Origin: Treponema peruense
GTDB taxonomy: Bacteria > Spirochaetota > Spirochaetia > Treponematales > Treponemataceae
Assembly: GCF_016117655.1 (NCBI RefSeq)
Contig: NZ_CP064936.1
Location: forward strand, 1,798,001 to 1,862,000
Reading direction: 5' to 3'
Length of the DNA: 64,000 nucleotides
The notes beneath the pieces were generated by a model. That model worked only from the letters and a program-made list of their open reading frames with translations. It made no database searches and was not told the DNA's origin. Below are positions 42,475 through 53,275 of the stretch, one piece after another (position 1 is the stretch's first letter; each line of letters begins with the position of its first letter). Made by a program: the position numbers and the translations under genes.

Positions 42475-43760
42475 TTTTTCCGGAGCCTCAGGTAAAGAAG
42501 AATTCCAATCAATCCGATAAAAAAGTTTGGTCCCCACATCATCCAGAATCCGTTCCATCCGCTTCTAAGCCCGAACATCTGTCCAAGAATAGTTGCAGCC
42601 CAGTACAAAACAGAAATTATAATTCCAAAAATAAGTCCGAGTGTCTGCCCGTCTTTTCTTCCAAAAACAAGGGCCAGTGGAAAAGCCAGCAGTGCAAAGA
42701 AAATTGATCCAAACGGAATTGAAAATTTTTTATTGTATTCAAGATTATATGAGTTAAGCTGTTTCTTTGTTGAATTGTTGAGCTTCTTCATATTTTTAAT
42801 TTTTTTGTAAAGGTCCCATGATGTCATCTCGCGCGGGGAAGTTCCACCACTGGAAGAAATAATTGAATCTTCAAAAACATTCAGTGTCATTCCGTCAGAA
42901 GTAAGAATGTCAAAATTTTTTCTGTTTTTTTTGTCCAGCATAAGAACAAAAGCATCGTCCATATTCAACTGCATAAGGACACCTGGACTAACTGCTTTTT
43001 TTACATCAGTGTTTTTAGAAACAATTAATCTCTGTTTACCTCCGTCAGCCGCATCAAACAAAACAAGATCACTCACATTGTATTTGGAAACATCACCAAT
43101 AACCAGAGTAGCATCATTCATGCGCTTAACAGACTGCGACTCAAGTTCCACGGCAGGATTGGAAACAATAATCTGCTTGAACATACGGTTGTAGTTAAGC
43201 GTTCCCAGCGGAAGAAAATAGTCATTCATTACAAAGCTGAAAACAGAAATAAGCATTCCCATTATTATTACAGGCTTTAGGATAACAGAATATCTCTGCC
43301 CGCTTGCCCTAAGGATAATAACTTCATTGTCAGAAACAAGCCGTCCAAGACACATAAGAAATCCCACAAGCGTTGCAAAAGGAGCAGACTGAGCAATTAT
43401 AGCCGGAAGACAATATCCTATCAGTTTGATTACAGAAAGAACAGGAACCCTTTTTTTAAGAATTGTTTCTGCCAGCAAAAGAATCTGGTTGACAAAAAAC
43501 ACAACAAAGAAAAAAGCAAAGCATACAAGAAAATACAAAAACAATTCTTTTGCAATATATTTTACAAGAACATTGCTTTTGATATCCTTAAGTCGTGCCA
43601 GCCTCAATCCGAAAAATTTTCTGAGTTTAAGATTATGAAAACGTCCCGAAAGAACAAATCCCAAAAGATAAAATACCCTTACCGGACCGAATTTTTTCAG
43701 AACAGAAAAAATCTTTGAGAAATAAAATGAAATCTTTTTGTGCGAATCAAAAAAAACCAA
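42471..43760 (-). CDS. lptF: LptF-like permease (YjgP/YjgQ family)
   Basis: Membrane helices (FLYFLVCFAFFFVVFFVNQILLLAE-type; LPAIIAQSAPFATLVGFLMCLG; FFALLAFPLALVFGRK) flank a periplasmic domain, as in LptF. The family glycine/His-like loop FGRKDGQTLGLIFGIIISV is typical. The frame opens with a TTG at 43760 and ~65 basic, hydrophobic residues before the first helix, longer than usual; no ATG or clear ribosome-binding site exists in that part, so the true start is uncertain. It overlaps lptG by 4 nt. Confidence 0.82.
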   Translation of the reverse strand: MVFFDSHKKISFYFSKIFSVLKKFGPVRVFYLLGFVLSGRFHNLKLRKFFGLRLARLKDIKSNVLVKYIAKELFLYFLVCFAFFFVVFFVNQILLLAETILKKRVPVLSVIKLIGYCLPAIIAQSAPFATLVGFLMCLGRLVSDNEVIILRASGQRYSVILKPVIIMGMLISVFSFVMNDYFLPLGTLNYNRMFKQIIVSNPAVELESQSVKRMNDATLVIGDVSKYNVSDLVLFDAADGGKQRLIVSKNTDVKKAVSPGVLMQLNMDDAFVLMLDKKNRKNFDILTSDGMTLNVFEDSIISSSGGTSPREMTSWDLYKKIKNMKKLNNSTKKQLNSYNLEYNKKFSIPFGSIFFALLAFPLALVFGRKDGQTLGLIFGIIISVLYWAATILGQMFGLRSGWNGFWMMWGPNFFIGLIGILLYLRLRKK

Positions 43761-43776
43761 TCAAAAACCCCGCACT

Positions 43777-44229
43777 TTAGGACTCTGCAACACCCGTGCT
43801 TCCGAAGCCGCCTGCTCCCCGCTCTGTTTCAGAAAGTTCAGATGCTTCAGTAAAAATTCCGAGTGTAACGGGAGCCACAACAATCTGTGCAATTCTGTCA
43901 CCGCTATTTATTACAAAATCAGCATCGCCGTGATTCACCAGAAGAATTTTAAGTTCACCGCGGTAGTCACTGTCAATTGTTCCGGGTGTATTCAAAACCG
44001 TAACCCCGTTTTTAAACGCAAGCCCGCTCCTTGGCCTTACCTGAATTTCATAACCTTCAGGAATTTCAAAACTGAGTCCTGTAGGAACAAGAACTCTTTT
44101 TCCGGCCGCAAGTGTAACTGATTCTTCCAGAAAAGCACACACATCGGCACCGGCCGCACCGGCAGTCTTATACTCCGGAACAATTGCACCTTTTCTTACA
44201 GTGCATGAAATATTTATTTTTTCCTGCAT
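43777..44229 (-). CDS. dut: dUTP diphosphatase
   Basis: The trimeric dUTPase motifs I-V occur: [40 protein letters not shown] and the C-terminal arm [11 protein letters not shown]. It hydrolyses dUTP to dUMP, preventing uracil in DNA. Length (150) is standard. It overlaps the M16 peptidase gene by 16 nt and is part of the long rimP-lptG operon. Confidence 0.96.
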   Translation of the reverse strand: MQEKINISCTVRKGAIVPEYKTAGAAGADVCAFLEESVTLAAGKRVLVPTGLSFEIPEGYEIQVRPRSGLAFKNGVTVLNTPGTIDSDYRGELKILLVNHGDADFVINSGDRIAQIVVAPVTLGIFTEASELSETERGAGGFGSTGVAES

Positions 44230-45497
44230 AGAATATTCCTCTTTGATTTCATAGATAAACTTTTTCCGTAAACAACAAAAGCCATTTTATTAAAATCAAA
44301 CAGCTTTTCTATAAATTCAATTATATCATTCTTTGTAACAGAACGTATACACTCTAGAATCCGAGACGTGTCATTAAGATTAAATCCCATGGAATAATTG
44401 CGCTGCATACGCTTCATCCTGAATTCCATATCCTCTGAACCCAGTATCTCTTCCCCGCACAAATGCATTTTTGCAGCCTCAAGTTCTGCGTCCGAAACAC
44501 CGGAGCGGGAAATCTTTTCTATCTCATCAATAAAAAGTGAAGCAACAGAAACTGCCTTGTCATTATCGCAGCTTGCATAAGCACACCAGGCAGCAACATC
44601 TGCATAAAATGTAAAAAAACTGTACACCGTGTAACACAGCCCGCTCCTCTCGCGCATTGAATCAAACAGCCGGCTGCTCATACTGTCACCGGCAATCGCA
44701 TTAAAAACAGCGGCCGTATAATAGTCTTTTTCGCTGACAGGCATCGCAAGCGGGAAAAGTTCAAACACCTGTGTCTGGTTAAAACCGGCCTTTATAAAAT
44801 TAAAACCGTTTTTCCAGACAGGAAGTTTTCCAAAGCCTTGTTCAGTAAACTCAATGGGCACGTCACTTTTTAAAGAAAGGGTTTCCAATTTTTCTGCAAT
44901 AAAATCTGAATCAACCATTCCGGCGGCAAAAACACAAAGATTACCGTTAACAAAATATTTGTCATACCAGTCCAATAGCTGTTCACGTGTAATTGAATCC
45001 ACATCTTCACTGCTTCCCGTAATACTGGTACTCAAAGACTGACCGGGCCAAACACATTCAGAAACCCTGTCCATTGCCGACTCTTCGGGATCATCTTCAA
45101 CAGAAGCAATTTCACTTTTGACAACCGCGCGTTCCCGTTCTATCTCATCTTCAGGAAAAACTGAATTATTGCACATATCGCACAGAACATTCAGGGCTGT
45201 TCCGACAGATTCTGTTCCTCCGGGAATTGTACAGTAAACGCAGACATTCTCGCGCTCCGTAAAGGCATTTACGTAACCGCCAATTCTGTCAAAAGCACAA
45301 GCTATGTCCCTGGCAGACCTTGTTCGCGTTCCTTTGAATAAAAGATGTTCGGTAAAATGAGTTATGCCGTGTTCACCATCGCGTTCAAGACGGCTTCCTA
45401 CAGAAAACCAAAAACCGATTGCAACTGTTTTAGAAGTCACAACCGGTTCCGTAAAGAGCATAACCCTGTTCCGCAGTTTTATTGCGTTGACAGGCAT
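44214..45497 (-). CDS. M16-family zinc peptidase
   Basis: The inverted zinc motif HxxEH is present as [13 protein letters not shown] (residues ~40-52), with the distal Glu ~76 residues later in [14 protein letters not shown] second, catalytically inactive-like half follows (residues ~210-427). At 427 residues it is the single-chain, half-size type found downstream of pnp in many bacteria (for example YmxG/PepR), and its position just after pnp agrees. AAGGACAATAA precedes the ATG. Substrates are unknown. Confidence 0.92.
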   Translation of the reverse strand: MPVNAIKLRNRVMLFTEPVVTSKTVAIGFWFSVGSRLERDGEHGITHFTEHLLFKGTRTRSARDIACAFDRIGGYVNAFTERENVCVYCTIPGGTESVGTALNVLCDMCNNSVFPEDEIERERAVVKSEIASVEDDPEESAMDRVSECVWPGQSLSTSITGSSEDVDSITREQLLDWYDKYFVNGNLCVFAAGMVDSDFIAEKLETLSLKSDVPIEFTEQGFGKLPVWKNGFNFIKAGFNQTQVFELFPLAMPVSEKDYYTAAVFNAIAGDSMSSRLFDSMRERSGLCYTVYSFFTFYADVAAWCAYASCDNDKAVSVASLFIDEIEKISRSGVSDAELEAAKMHLCGEEILGSEDMEFRMKRMQRNYSMGFNLNDTSRILECIRSVTKNDIIEFIEKLFDFNKMAFVVYGKSLSMKSKRNILCRKK

Positions 45498-45512
45498 TTA
45501 TTGTCCTTAAAA

Positions 45513-47618
45513 TCAGCCGTTTTTCCTGGCCTGATCTTCAATGGCATCAATATAAGAAAGATTAAGTCTTCCCATCTTGTCTACTTCAAGAAGTTTTACA
45601 GGAATTACCTGTCCTTCCTTAAGAACATCGGTAACCTTTTCTACGCGGCTTCTTGAAAGCTTTGAAATATGGCAAAGACCTTCTTTTCCAGGAAGAATTT
45701 CAACGAAAGCACCAAAGTCCATAATGCGCTTTACTGTTCCGTTGTAAATTGTACCCGGCTCCGGATCTTCGCAGATTCCCTTAACGGCTGCCTTTGCTGC
45801 ATCCGTAGAAATAGCTGTCTTTCCGTAGATTGTAACTGTTCCGTCATCGTCAGTGTTGATTGTAACACCATACTGCTGGCACAAAGACTTTACGTTCTTT
45901 CCGCCCGGTCCGATAAGGGCACCAATCTTGTCTACAGGGATCTTAAGACTGTCAATTTTCGGGGCATACTGGCTTATTGGCTGCGGTTTGTTAATGCACT
46001 TTTCCATTATGTCAAGAATATGATTGCGTCCGCGTTTGGCCTGATCAAGAGCCTTGCGCATAATGTCCATAGAAACACCGGCAATCTTGATATCCATCTG
46101 GAAGCCTGTAATACCGTCTCTTGTACCGGCTACCTTAAAGTCCATGTCTCCAAGATGATCTTCTTCACCAAGAATATCAGAAAGAATTGCATACTTTTTG
46201 TACTGCGGTCCGTCTGTAATAAGACCCATAGCAATACCTGCAACCATCTTTTTCATAGGAACACCGGCAGCAAGAAGTGAAAGACATCCGCCACAGGTAG
46301 AAGCCTGTGATGAAGAACCGTTTGATTCCATAATTTCAGAAACAACACGGATTGTATACGGGAATTCGTCCCTTGAAGGAATCATCGGTGCAAGTGAACG
46401 GCGTGCAAGGTTTCCGTGTCCAATTTCGCGGCGTCCTGTAGAAAGTTTACCTACTTCACCTACAGAATACGGCGGGAAGTTATAGTGAAGAATAAAATTC
46501 TCGCTGCGATCACCTTCAATATCGTCATAAACCTGCTCGTCCATTGCAGTTCCAAGAGTAGTAACAGCAAGAGACTGTGTTTCGCCGCGTGTAAAGAGTG
46601 CACTTCCGTGTGGACGTGGAAGAACATTTACTTCGCATGTAATCGGGCGGATATCTTCTGTTCCGCGACCGTCAATTCTGAGTCCCTTGTCAAGAATGCT
46701 TGAACGCAGAATTTTGTACTGGATGTCATCAAAAAGAGCATCATAAAGGCGTGCCTGAACATCATCTTCAAGCTGCTCCTTATAGTGCTCGGCAACCTGC
46801 TTCTTTACAGCCTTGACTGCATTTCCGCGGGCCATTTTTCCCTTCTGGAAGCAGGCTTCCTTCATAAGAGGAACAGCTTCTGCTTCAATAGCTTCTGCAT
46901 TTTCAAGTTTAACATCAAGAGGAGCAAGAGGAAGCTTGTCTTTTCCTGCAAGCTTCTGGAGTTCTTCCTGAAGAATACACATCTCCCTGATAAAGTCCTG
47001 TGCTTTTTCAAGAGCGCCAAGCATAACATCTTCACCGGCTTCATTTGCACCGCCTTCAACCATTGTAAATCCGTCTTTTGTTCCGGCAACAACAATTTCG
47101 AGCTGGGACTTTTCAATCTGCTCATATGTAGGGTTAAGAACATATTCACCGTTAAGGTAGCAGACGCGAACACCTGCAACAGGACCATGGAACGGAATAT
47201 CACTGATTGTAACAGCAGCAGAAGCAGCAATTACTGCAAGAATATCAGGAGGGTTTTTTCCGTCAACAGAAACACATGTCGGAACAATCTGAATTTCGCG
47301 TCCGAATGTAGGTTCAAAAAGAGGTCTCATAGGTCTGTCAATAAGGCGGCTTACAAGAATTTCCTTATCCTTTGGACGACCTTCACGCTTTACAAATCCG
47401 CCGGGAATTTTTCCTGCGGCATAAAATTTCTCATTATAATCGACAGTAACGGGAACAAAATCCATACCTTCCGTTACGTTGCTTGAAGCGCAAACCGTAG
47501 CTATGACGGCAGTGCCTCCGAACTGTGCATAAACGCAGCCGTTAGCCTGCTTTCCAATTTTACCTGTCTCAAGGATCAGGTCTGTGTCACCGATTTTTTT
47601 CGTTACTCTTTGAATCAT
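45513..47618 (-). CDS. pnp: Polyribonucleotide nucleotidyltransferase
   Basis: Two RNase PH-like domains (first ~1-210; second ~300-540, with FNFPPYSVGE and the catalytic DxxxMDFKVAGT stretch), then KH (IGALIGPGGKNVKSL) and S1 (FGAFVEILPGKEGLCHIS) domains give the usual ~700-residue phosphorolytic RNase. It degrades mRNA 3'-5'. It lies 150 nt after rpsO, with a strong hairpin between, the same order as in E. coli. Confidence 0.97.
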   Translation of the reverse strand: MIQRVTKKIGDTDLILETGKIGKQANGCVYAQFGGTAVIATVCASSNVTEGMDFVPVTVDYNEKFYAAGKIPGGFVKREGRPKDKEILVSRLIDRPMRPLFEPTFGREIQIVPTCVSVDGKNPPDILAVIAASAAVTISDIPFHGPVAGVRVCYLNGEYVLNPTYEQIEKSQLEIVVAGTKDGFTMVEGGANEAGEDVMLGALEKAQDFIREMCILQEELQKLAGKDKLPLAPLDVKLENAEAIEAEAVPLMKEACFQKGKMARGNAVKAVKKQVAEHYKEQLEDDVQARLYDALFDDIQYKILRSSILDKGLRIDGRGTEDIRPITCEVNVLPRPHGSALFTRGETQSLAVTTLGTAMDEQVYDDIEGDRSENFILHYNFPPYSVGEVGKLSTGRREIGHGNLARRSLAPMIPSRDEFPYTIRVVSEIMESNGSSSQASTCGGCLSLLAAGVPMKKMVAGIAMGLITDGPQYKKYAILSDILGEEDHLGDMDFKVAGTRDGITGFQMDIKIAGVSMDIMRKALDQAKRGRNHILDIMEKCINKPQPISQYAPKIDSLKIPVDKIGALIGPGGKNVKSLCQQYGVTINTDDDGTVTIYGKTAISTDAAKAAVKGICEDPEPGTIYNGTVKRIMDFGAFVEILPGKEGLCHISKLSRSRVEKVTDVLKEGQVIPVKLLEVDKMGRLNLSYIDAIEDQARKNG

Positions 47619-47713
47619 CTTTTCCTTCTATAATATATAAATTCTTTTACTTCCAACGGGAAAAAAGTATCCCTGGGCGAACCGTTTGAACAGCCGGAAC
47701 ACCTCATACAACA

Positions 47714-47758
47714 CAAACGGCAGTCTGACTCAAAAAATATGACCCAGGCTGCCGTCTG
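47714..47758 (-). ncRNA. rpsO-pnp intergenic hairpin (possible RNase III-type site)
   Basis: CAGACGGCAG (47758-47749) pairs with CTGCCGTTTG (47723-47714), a 10-bp stem with a 25-nt loop in the transcript between the two genes. In E. coli a stem here is a terminator and RNase III cut site that controls pnp; the role here is inferred by position. Confidence 0.55.
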
Positions 47759-47767
47759 ACACAACTC

Positions 47768-48037
47768 TTACTTGCGAATACCAAGTTCCTTAATAAGAGA
47801 GCGGTATGTCTCAAGATCCTTGCGCTGAAGATACTTAAGCATCTTGCGGCGTGATCCTACTACCTTAAGAAGACCGCGTGAAGCACAAGCGTCCTTGGGA
47901 AACTGCTTGCAGTGTGCGGTAAGTTCCTTAATGCGCTCTGTAAGAAGTGCAATCTGAACTTTTGCATTGCCGGTGTCTGTTGCTCCGGCTCCAAACTTCG
48001 TTACGATAGATGAAGTTGTTTCTTTTGTAAGTGCCAT
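47768..48037 (-). CDS. rpsO: 30S ribosomal protein S15
   Basis: The 89-residue protein has the S15 signatures GAGATDTGNAKVQIALLTERI, HCKQFPKDACASRGLLK and RRKMLKYLQRKD. It binds 16S rRNA in the platform early in 30S assembly. Length normal; in the classic rpsO-pnp order. Confidence 0.97.
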   Translation of the reverse strand: MALTKETTSSIVTKFGAGATDTGNAKVQIALLTERIKELTAHCKQFPKDACASRGLLKVVGSRRKMLKYLQRKDLETYRSLIKELGIRK

Positions 48038-48113
48038 TACTTACTCCTTGTGTTTTCCAGCCTTCAATATTTACCTGGGACCAACTGACATTTTAGATTC
48101 CAAGCAAAATTAA

Positions 48114-50036
48114 TTATACGGCGGGAATAAAATTTACAGTCCGTACACGCTCCGATGTACCAGCCGCAGGAAGAAGCAAAGAAATGCGTCCCCCGCTTAC
48201 TGAACAAACGGTATGCAGTGTATTCAGCCCGGAAGGATCTTTTTCAGAACTTCCGTCGGACAAAACTGCAACAACATTATAGTCTCCGTCAGAAGGCAGA
48301 ACCTGTTCCGAAGAAGACTCCGTTTCAAACCACGAAAAATCACTCGAAGACTTTTTTTTGGAAATCTTCCAGTCAAATCCCGAACAATCGTATGAAAACG
48401 GTCTTAAAAGCATTTTCTGAACATCTGCAAAACAGGCCTTTTTAACAGAATCACGTATTCTTGAAGAACTTACACGTTCACCGTTAAAATCCACATTGTC
48501 AACACAAACCAGCTCAAAACCTGACTCAACAGACATTTTGCGAAGGCTTTCCATATCAAGTGAACCTTTGTAACCGCACCTGAAGTCCTTTCCTTCTACC
48601 AGTCTTTTCATGTTAAGCAACGACAGAAGTTTTCTGACAAAAACGCTCCCTTCCATTCTACTGAATTCATCAGAAAAGTCAATTACCACAACAAAGTCAA
48701 CGCCTTTCTGAGCGCAGTAATCTATTCTCTGCCTTAAAGTAGAAACATCACCCTGGTAGTCTGAATCAAAACTACGGAATGACTTTCTGAACATCAGAAT
48801 ACCCGAAACAAGACCGCTGCCTGCCAGTACACCGTCTACAAGTTTTGCATGACCGCTGTGAAAACCGTCAAAACTTCCTACAGAAACAGAAGTTCCCTTT
48901 GCAAGCCATTCAACAGGAAAAGCCCTGCCTGAAACTTCGTCCCATGAAAAAACAGAAATTTTCTTTTCTTTTTCAGGCGGAACAACGAATCCGTACGAAA
49001 GTCTGTAATCTTCATTTATTTTTATAATTCCTGCAAAAGAACGGTCAGGATAAAATACAGAAATCTCGTCGGGATTATAGAAGATATAGTCTTTTTCGGG
49101 TCCCTGGTCTTTTGTAAACATGCGTGACGAAAGAGGACGCCCGTTAAGATAGGAACGCAAAAATTCTTCTTTAAGCGTATCGCATCTGAATCCGCAGAGA
49201 GAAGCAAGTTCCGGGGTAAACATTCTAAAATGACTGCGTATGTCGTCTACAACTTCCTGCGGATCGGTAACACGGTTCTTTTTTTTGTCTGCCGCAATTT
49301 TTTCCGAAAGCCTGTCACGCTCTTTTTGAAAGCGCATATCGTTTTTTATTCCAGAGTCTATTGTAAATTCCCCGAGCATAGAAACACATGCAGCATCTTC
49401 AAGTTTGAACGGACCAACAGAAGTTCTTCTTAAAGCACTCAAATGCGCGCAGGTTCCGCACGCCTGTGCAATATCCCTTGCCAAAGCCCTGATATACGTT
49501 CCCTTTGAACAGACAATTTCAAGAAGAGCATAGGAACACGGGTCACTGTCACTTGCAGCACGGTAATCGAGCATTGTGTTTGAATAGACAAAAACCTGAC
49601 GGCTTTCCATAGTGACGGCTTTTCCGGTTCTGGCCATATCGCTGGCACGTTTTCCGCCAACATGAACTGCAGAATAAACAGGCGGTGTCTGAAGAAGGGC
49701 TCCTGTAAACGACGGAAGCACAGTCTCAATTTCTTCTTTTGAAGGAGCACGGCCTGTTGCAGTAACAGCTCCGCCCGGGTCAAGTGTATCGGTACCGCGT
49801 CCAAAACAGACAACAGCCCTGTAAGTTTTAGTAAACCCGGTTATATGCGGAACAAGATGCGTAAGACTTCCACTCAGTACAACCAGAAGACCTTCGGCAA
49901 ACGAATCGAGTGTACCTGTATGCCCTACCTTATCTGTACCGAGTGCATGTTTGATACTCCAGAGAGAAGAAAAACTTGTAATTCCCGGAGTCTTTGCATA
50001 AAGCATAACCCCGGAAGGAGAATATTTTTTATTCAT
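48114..50036 (-). CDS. truB: TruB pseudouridine synthase fused to RibF FAD-synthetase domain
   Basis: Residues ~1-290 are TruB: KVGHTGTLDSFAEGLL carries the catalytic Asp, followed by TYRAVVCFG, PPVYSAVHVGGKRA and KGTYIRALARDI. It makes pseudouridine 55 in tRNA. After a ~100-residue linker, residues ~390-560 are the FMN adenylyltransferase half of RibF (SVGSFDGFHSGHAKL, RCGYKGSLDMESL, VSSSRIRDSV). The riboflavin-kinase half is missing; instead ~80 Ser-rich residues end the protein. The kinase must be elsewhere or absent. ATG 50036 overlaps the rbfA stop. In most bacteria truB and ribF are adjacent, so fusion after loss of a stop is the likely origin. Confidence 0.9.
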   Translation of the reverse strand: MNKKYSPSGVMLYAKTPGITSFSSLWSIKHALGTDKVGHTGTLDSFAEGLLVVLSGSLTHLVPHITGFTKTYRAVVCFGRGTDTLDPGGAVTATGRAPSKEEIETVLPSFTGALLQTPPVYSAVHVGGKRASDMARTGKAVTMESRQVFVYSNTMLDYRAASDSDPCSYALLEIVCSKGTYIRALARDIAQACGTCAHLSALRRTSVGPFKLEDAACVSMLGEFTIDSGIKNDMRFQKERDRLSEKIAADKKKNRVTDPQEVVDDIRSHFRMFTPELASLCGFRCDTLKEEFLRSYLNGRPLSSRMFTKDQGPEKDYIFYNPDEISVFYPDRSFAGIIKINEDYRLSYGFVVPPEKEKKISVFSWDEVSGRAFPVEWLAKGTSVSVGSFDGFHSGHAKLVDGVLAGSGLVSGILMFRKSFRSFDSDYQGDVSTLRQRIDYCAQKGVDFVVVIDFSDEFSRMEGSVFVRKLLSLLNMKRLVEGKDFRCGYKGSLDMESLRKMSVESGFELVCVDNVDFNGERVSSSRIRDSVKKACFADVQKMLLRPFSYDCSGFDWKISKKKSSSDFSWFETESSSEQVLPSDGDYNVVAVLSDGSSEKDPSGLNTLHTVCSVSGGRISLLLPAAGTSERVRTVNFIPAV

Positions 50037-50394
50037 CAGATTTTCTTTCTGACTCAAGCGCATTCAGTTTCTGTACCATCTTATAACCTTCCTTCATACT
50101 GAAGTCGGCAATAAACGTAAACTTCGGAAACTTATATATAGAAAGTTTTTTTGCAATGCAAGACTGAATAAAACCAGCCGCACTCTGAAGACCTTCTACA
50201 CCGCGCTCTACGGCTTTGTCATCCATAAATGATGAAACATAAACTTTTGCATAGGCAAGATCGCCTGCTACTTCAACACGGTTGATTGTAAGAAACTCGT
50301 TTACACGCGGATCTTTAACTTCGTGCCGCAAAAGCATTGTGGCAATTTCCTGCTTTATCTGTTCACCAAGGCGTATAAGCCTGTATTGTCCCAT
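50029..50394 (-). CDS. rbfA: Ribosome-binding factor A
   Basis: The 121-residue KH-like protein starts RLGEQIKQEIATMLLRHEVKDPRV and has GLQSAAGFIQSCIAKKL, the usual RbfA pattern. It matures the 16S rRNA 5' region on the 30S subunit. It lies between infB and truB in the classic operon and overlaps truB by 8 nt. Confidence 0.95.
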   Translation of the reverse strand: MGQYRLIRLGEQIKQEIATMLLRHEVKDPRVNEFLTINRVEVAGDLAYAKVYVSSFMDDKAVERGVEGLQSAAGFIQSCIAKKLSIYKFPKFTFIADFSMKEGYKMVQKLNALESERKSDE

Positions 50395-50493
50395 AAACTA
50401 TTGTTTTCCTTTAAAATGGCTGCGGTGCCGCCTGTCTTTACAAACAGCACCGTAACCTGTAATTAAAAACCAGTTGCGCGGAATGAACAACCG

Positions 50494-53262
50494 CTATTCT
50501 GCGTCGGTCGAAACAGCTTCTTCGGAACCAGAAGCACGAAGGGCCTCTTTTCTTTCCATTTCGGCTTTTTCGTCAACAAGCGTCTGTCCAAGTTTTCTGG
50601 CAACCTCAACAAATTCGAATGCTTCAATCTGGTCTCCAACCTGGATATCCTGCCAGTTTTCAATTCCAAGACCACATTCAAATCCTTCACGAACTTCTTT
50701 TGCGTCTTCCTTGAACCTCTTGAGAGAAGCAACCTTTCCAGTATATTTAACAACACCGTCGCGAATGATATTGACATTGCTTGAGCGCTTGATAATACCA
50801 TCGGTAACATAACATCCGGCAATTGTTCCGACTTTAGGAACCTTGAATGTATTGCGGACTTCGGCTGTACCGGTAACTTCTTCCTTTGTATCGGGCTTAA
50901 GCATACCTTCCATAGCCTGGGTAATTTCTTCAACACACTTGTAGATAATATTGTACTTGCGTATCTCGATTTTTTCCTGGTCTGCAAGAAGCTTTGCCTT
51001 CGGAGTCGGGCGTACGTTGAATCCGATAATAATTGCATTGTCATCAGCAGCAGCAAGCATAACGTCGCTTTCGTTGATTGCACCTGCACTTGAATGAATT
51101 ACAACAAGTCTTATATCGCGGGTAGAAAGCTTTTCAAGTGAAGTCTTGAGAGCTTCGGCACTACCCTGAAGATCGGCCTTGATAACAACCTTGAATTCCT
51201 TGATTTCTTTCTGTTCAATTGTGGAATAAAGATTGTCGAGAGTAACCTTCTTGACGGCTTTTGCTTCTTCAAGTCTTCTGAGTTCTTGTCTTTTTGCAGC
51301 AAATGCGCGGGCATTCTTTTCTGTTTCAGTAACCTGGAACGGATCACCGGCATTCGGCATGCTTTCAATACCAAGAATTTCAACAGGCATTGAAGGAGTT
51401 GCTTCATGGATTTTCTGACCGCGATCGTTGAAAATAGCCCTTACGCGGCCTGAATAAATTCCTGCAACAAAAGGATCACCGGTATGGAGAGTTCCCCTCT
51501 GAATAATAACAGAAGTAACAACACCGCGTCCCTGATCTATGCGGCTTTCAATAACCTTACCTTCTGCACGGCAGTCATACTGTGCCTTGAGTTCCAGCAT
51601 TTCTGCCTGAACAAGAATTGCATCAAGAAGATCATCAATTCCTTCTCTCTTGAGGGCCGAAATATTTACGTACTGTGTATCGCCGCCCCATGCTTCTGGA
51701 GTAAGTCCACGCTCAGAAAGCTGTGTCATAACGCGGTCAGGATTTGCTTCAGGCTTGTCGATTTTGTTTACTGCAACAATGATCGGAACTTTTGCGTCCT
51801 TTGCGTGGTTTATGGCTTCGAGAGTCTGGGGCATAACACCGTCATCTGCAGCAACAACAAGAACTACAATATCAGTAATCTGTGCACCGCGGGCGCGCAT
51901 CATTGTAAACGCTTCGTGACCCGGTGTATCAAGGAATGTAATGACACCCTTTGGTGTTGCAACCTGATAAGCACCGATTTTCTGTGTAATACCTCCAGCC
52001 TCACCGTCAACGACATTTGTATTGCGTATGGCATCAAGTGTCTTTGTCTTACCGTGGTCTACATGACCCATTACAGTAACAATCGGAGGACGAAGGCGGA
52101 TGCTTTCTTCACTGCCCTGATCGCTTTCAATAACCGTTTCGTCATAAAGGCTTACAAGATGAACCTGACAGTTATATTCAGAAGCAAGAATTGTCGCAGT
52201 ATCGCTGTCAATATACTGGTTAATTGTAACCATCATTCCCATTGACATAAGTTTTGCGATAATTTCACTTGCCTTGAGATTCATCTTCTTTGCAAGATCA
52301 GAAACAGAAATTGTTTCCATTATATCTATCTTTGAAGGAACTACGCTGGCAGGAGTTGCCTCACGCTTTTTGTTCTGGTAAAGCTCATTCTCATCAAAGA
52401 CATCTTCTTTGTTCTTTCTGTTATAAACCTGCTTTTTGCCCTTGAACTGCTTCTTTGCAGGAACCTTGTTTCCGGCAATTGCAGAAGGGTCGCTGAACGG
52501 TCTTCCGGCACCGCCACCAAAACCCGGTCTGGGAGCGCCCTGTCCCGGTCTTCCAGCACCACCGCCGAAACCAGGCCTTCCGCCGCCAAAACCACCCTGG
52601 CGCGGTCCGTTATTAAAGCCACCTGTTCTCTGGCCGCCGTTATTGTAGCCGCCCTGGCGCGATCCGTTATTAAAGCCGCCTGTTCTCTGGCCGCCGTTAT
52701 TGTAGCCGCCCTGGCGCGATCCGTTATTAAAGCCGCCTGTTCTCTGGCCGCCGTTATTGTAACCGCCGGTACGCTCACGGCTCTGGTATCCTTCACGGGC
52801 CTGTGTGCCTGTAAATCCACCACCATCGCGACGGTTGTAGCCGCCGTTGCCGTAACGTCCCCTTGGTCCGCCACTGAGGTTTCCTGCCTTGACATTAGGT
52901 CTGGCACTGTGAAGCTCAAACGTCTGTACCTGGGACTTCTGTGCAGGCTTTGATTCTGCAGAAGTGGTCTGGGGCTGTGCGGGTTTTTCACTTTCTGCAC
53001 TTGCAGGACGTGAAGCAGGCTTTGATTCCGGAACTACAGCACTCTTAGTATCTTCCGGTTTAGCGGATGATTCAGGAGCCTTCTTTGCTACTACAACCCT
53101 GTGAGGTTCCTTTTTAGGTTCCTTGGGTGAAGTTGAAGCTGTGCCGGCAGCACCTGTGGTTTTGCGCTTGATGACAACCACTTTCTTTTTTGGCTGAGAC
53201 TCTGTTGTCTTCTCTTTTTTGTTCAAAACAAATTCGGGCTTTTTTTCTGATTCATCCGCCAT
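50494..53262 (-). CDS. infB: Translation initiation factor IF-2
   Basis: The N-terminal ~250 residues are Pro/Lys-rich and then Gly/Arg/Asn-rich ([19 protein letters not shown] repeats); then an IF2_N helical bundle ([21 protein letters not shown]), the GTPase domain ([31 protein letters not shown]), and domains II-IV. It places initiator tRNA on the ribosome. ATG 53262 (MADESEKK) has AAGGAAATAG upstream and is preferred to the ORF start 53289, which lies inside nusA. The Gly-rich region is coded by three 57-nt tandem repeats. Confidence 0.97.
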   Translation of the reverse strand: MADESEKKPEFVLNKKEKTTESQPKKKVVVIKRKTTGAAGTASTSPKEPKKEPHRVVVAKKAPESSAKPEDTKSAVVPESKPASRPASAESEKPAQPQTTSAESKPAQKSQVQTFELHSARPNVKAGNLSGGPRGRYGNGGYNRRDGGGFTGTQAREGYQSRERTGGYNNGGQRTGGFNNGSRQGGYNNGGQRTGGFNNGSRQGGYNNGGQRTGGFNNGPRQGGFGGGRPGFGGGAGRPGQGAPRPGFGGGAGRPFSDPSAIAGNKVPAKKQFKGKKQVYNRKNKEDVFDENELYQNKKREATPASVVPSKIDIMETISVSDLAKKMNLKASEIIAKLMSMGMMVTINQYIDSDTATILASEYNCQVHLVSLYDETVIESDQGSEESIRLRPPIVTVMGHVDHGKTKTLDAIRNTNVVDGEAGGITQKIGAYQVATPKGVITFLDTPGHEAFTMMRARGAQITDIVVLVVAADDGVMPQTLEAINHAKDAKVPIIVAVNKIDKPEANPDRVMTQLSERGLTPEAWGGDTQYVNISALKREGIDDLLDAILVQAEMLELKAQYDCRAEGKVIESRIDQGRGVVTSVIIQRGTLHTGDPFVAGIYSGRVRAIFNDRGQKIHEATPSMPVEILGIESMPNAGDPFQVTETEKNARAFAAKRQELRRLEEAKAVKKVTLDNLYSTIEQKEIKEFKVVIKADLQGSAEALKTSLEKLSTRDIRLVVIHSSAGAINESDVMLAAADDNAIIIGFNVRPTPKAKLLADQEKIEIRKYNIIYKCVEEITQAMEGMLKPDTKEEVTGTAEVRNTFKVPKVGTIAGCYVTDGIIKRSSNVNIIRDGVVKYTGKVASLKRFKEDAKEVREGFECGLGIENWQDIQVGDQIEAFEFVEVARKLGQTLVDEKAEMERKEALRASGSEEAVSTDAE
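52597..52767 (-). repeat. Three 57-nt tandem repeats within infB
   Basis: Units at 52597-52653, 52654-52710 and 52711-52767 differ at only a few bases and code the 19-residue [19 protein letters not shown] unit. Copy number can vary without loss of frame. Confidence 0.9.
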
Positions 53263-53275
53263 ATATTCTATTTCC

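Noticed and set aside
42475-42558. N-terminal extension of LptG from the longer frame
   Set aside because: The ATG at 42474 overlaps the lptF stop in an ATGA arrangement and begins at the first membrane segment, as in the family.
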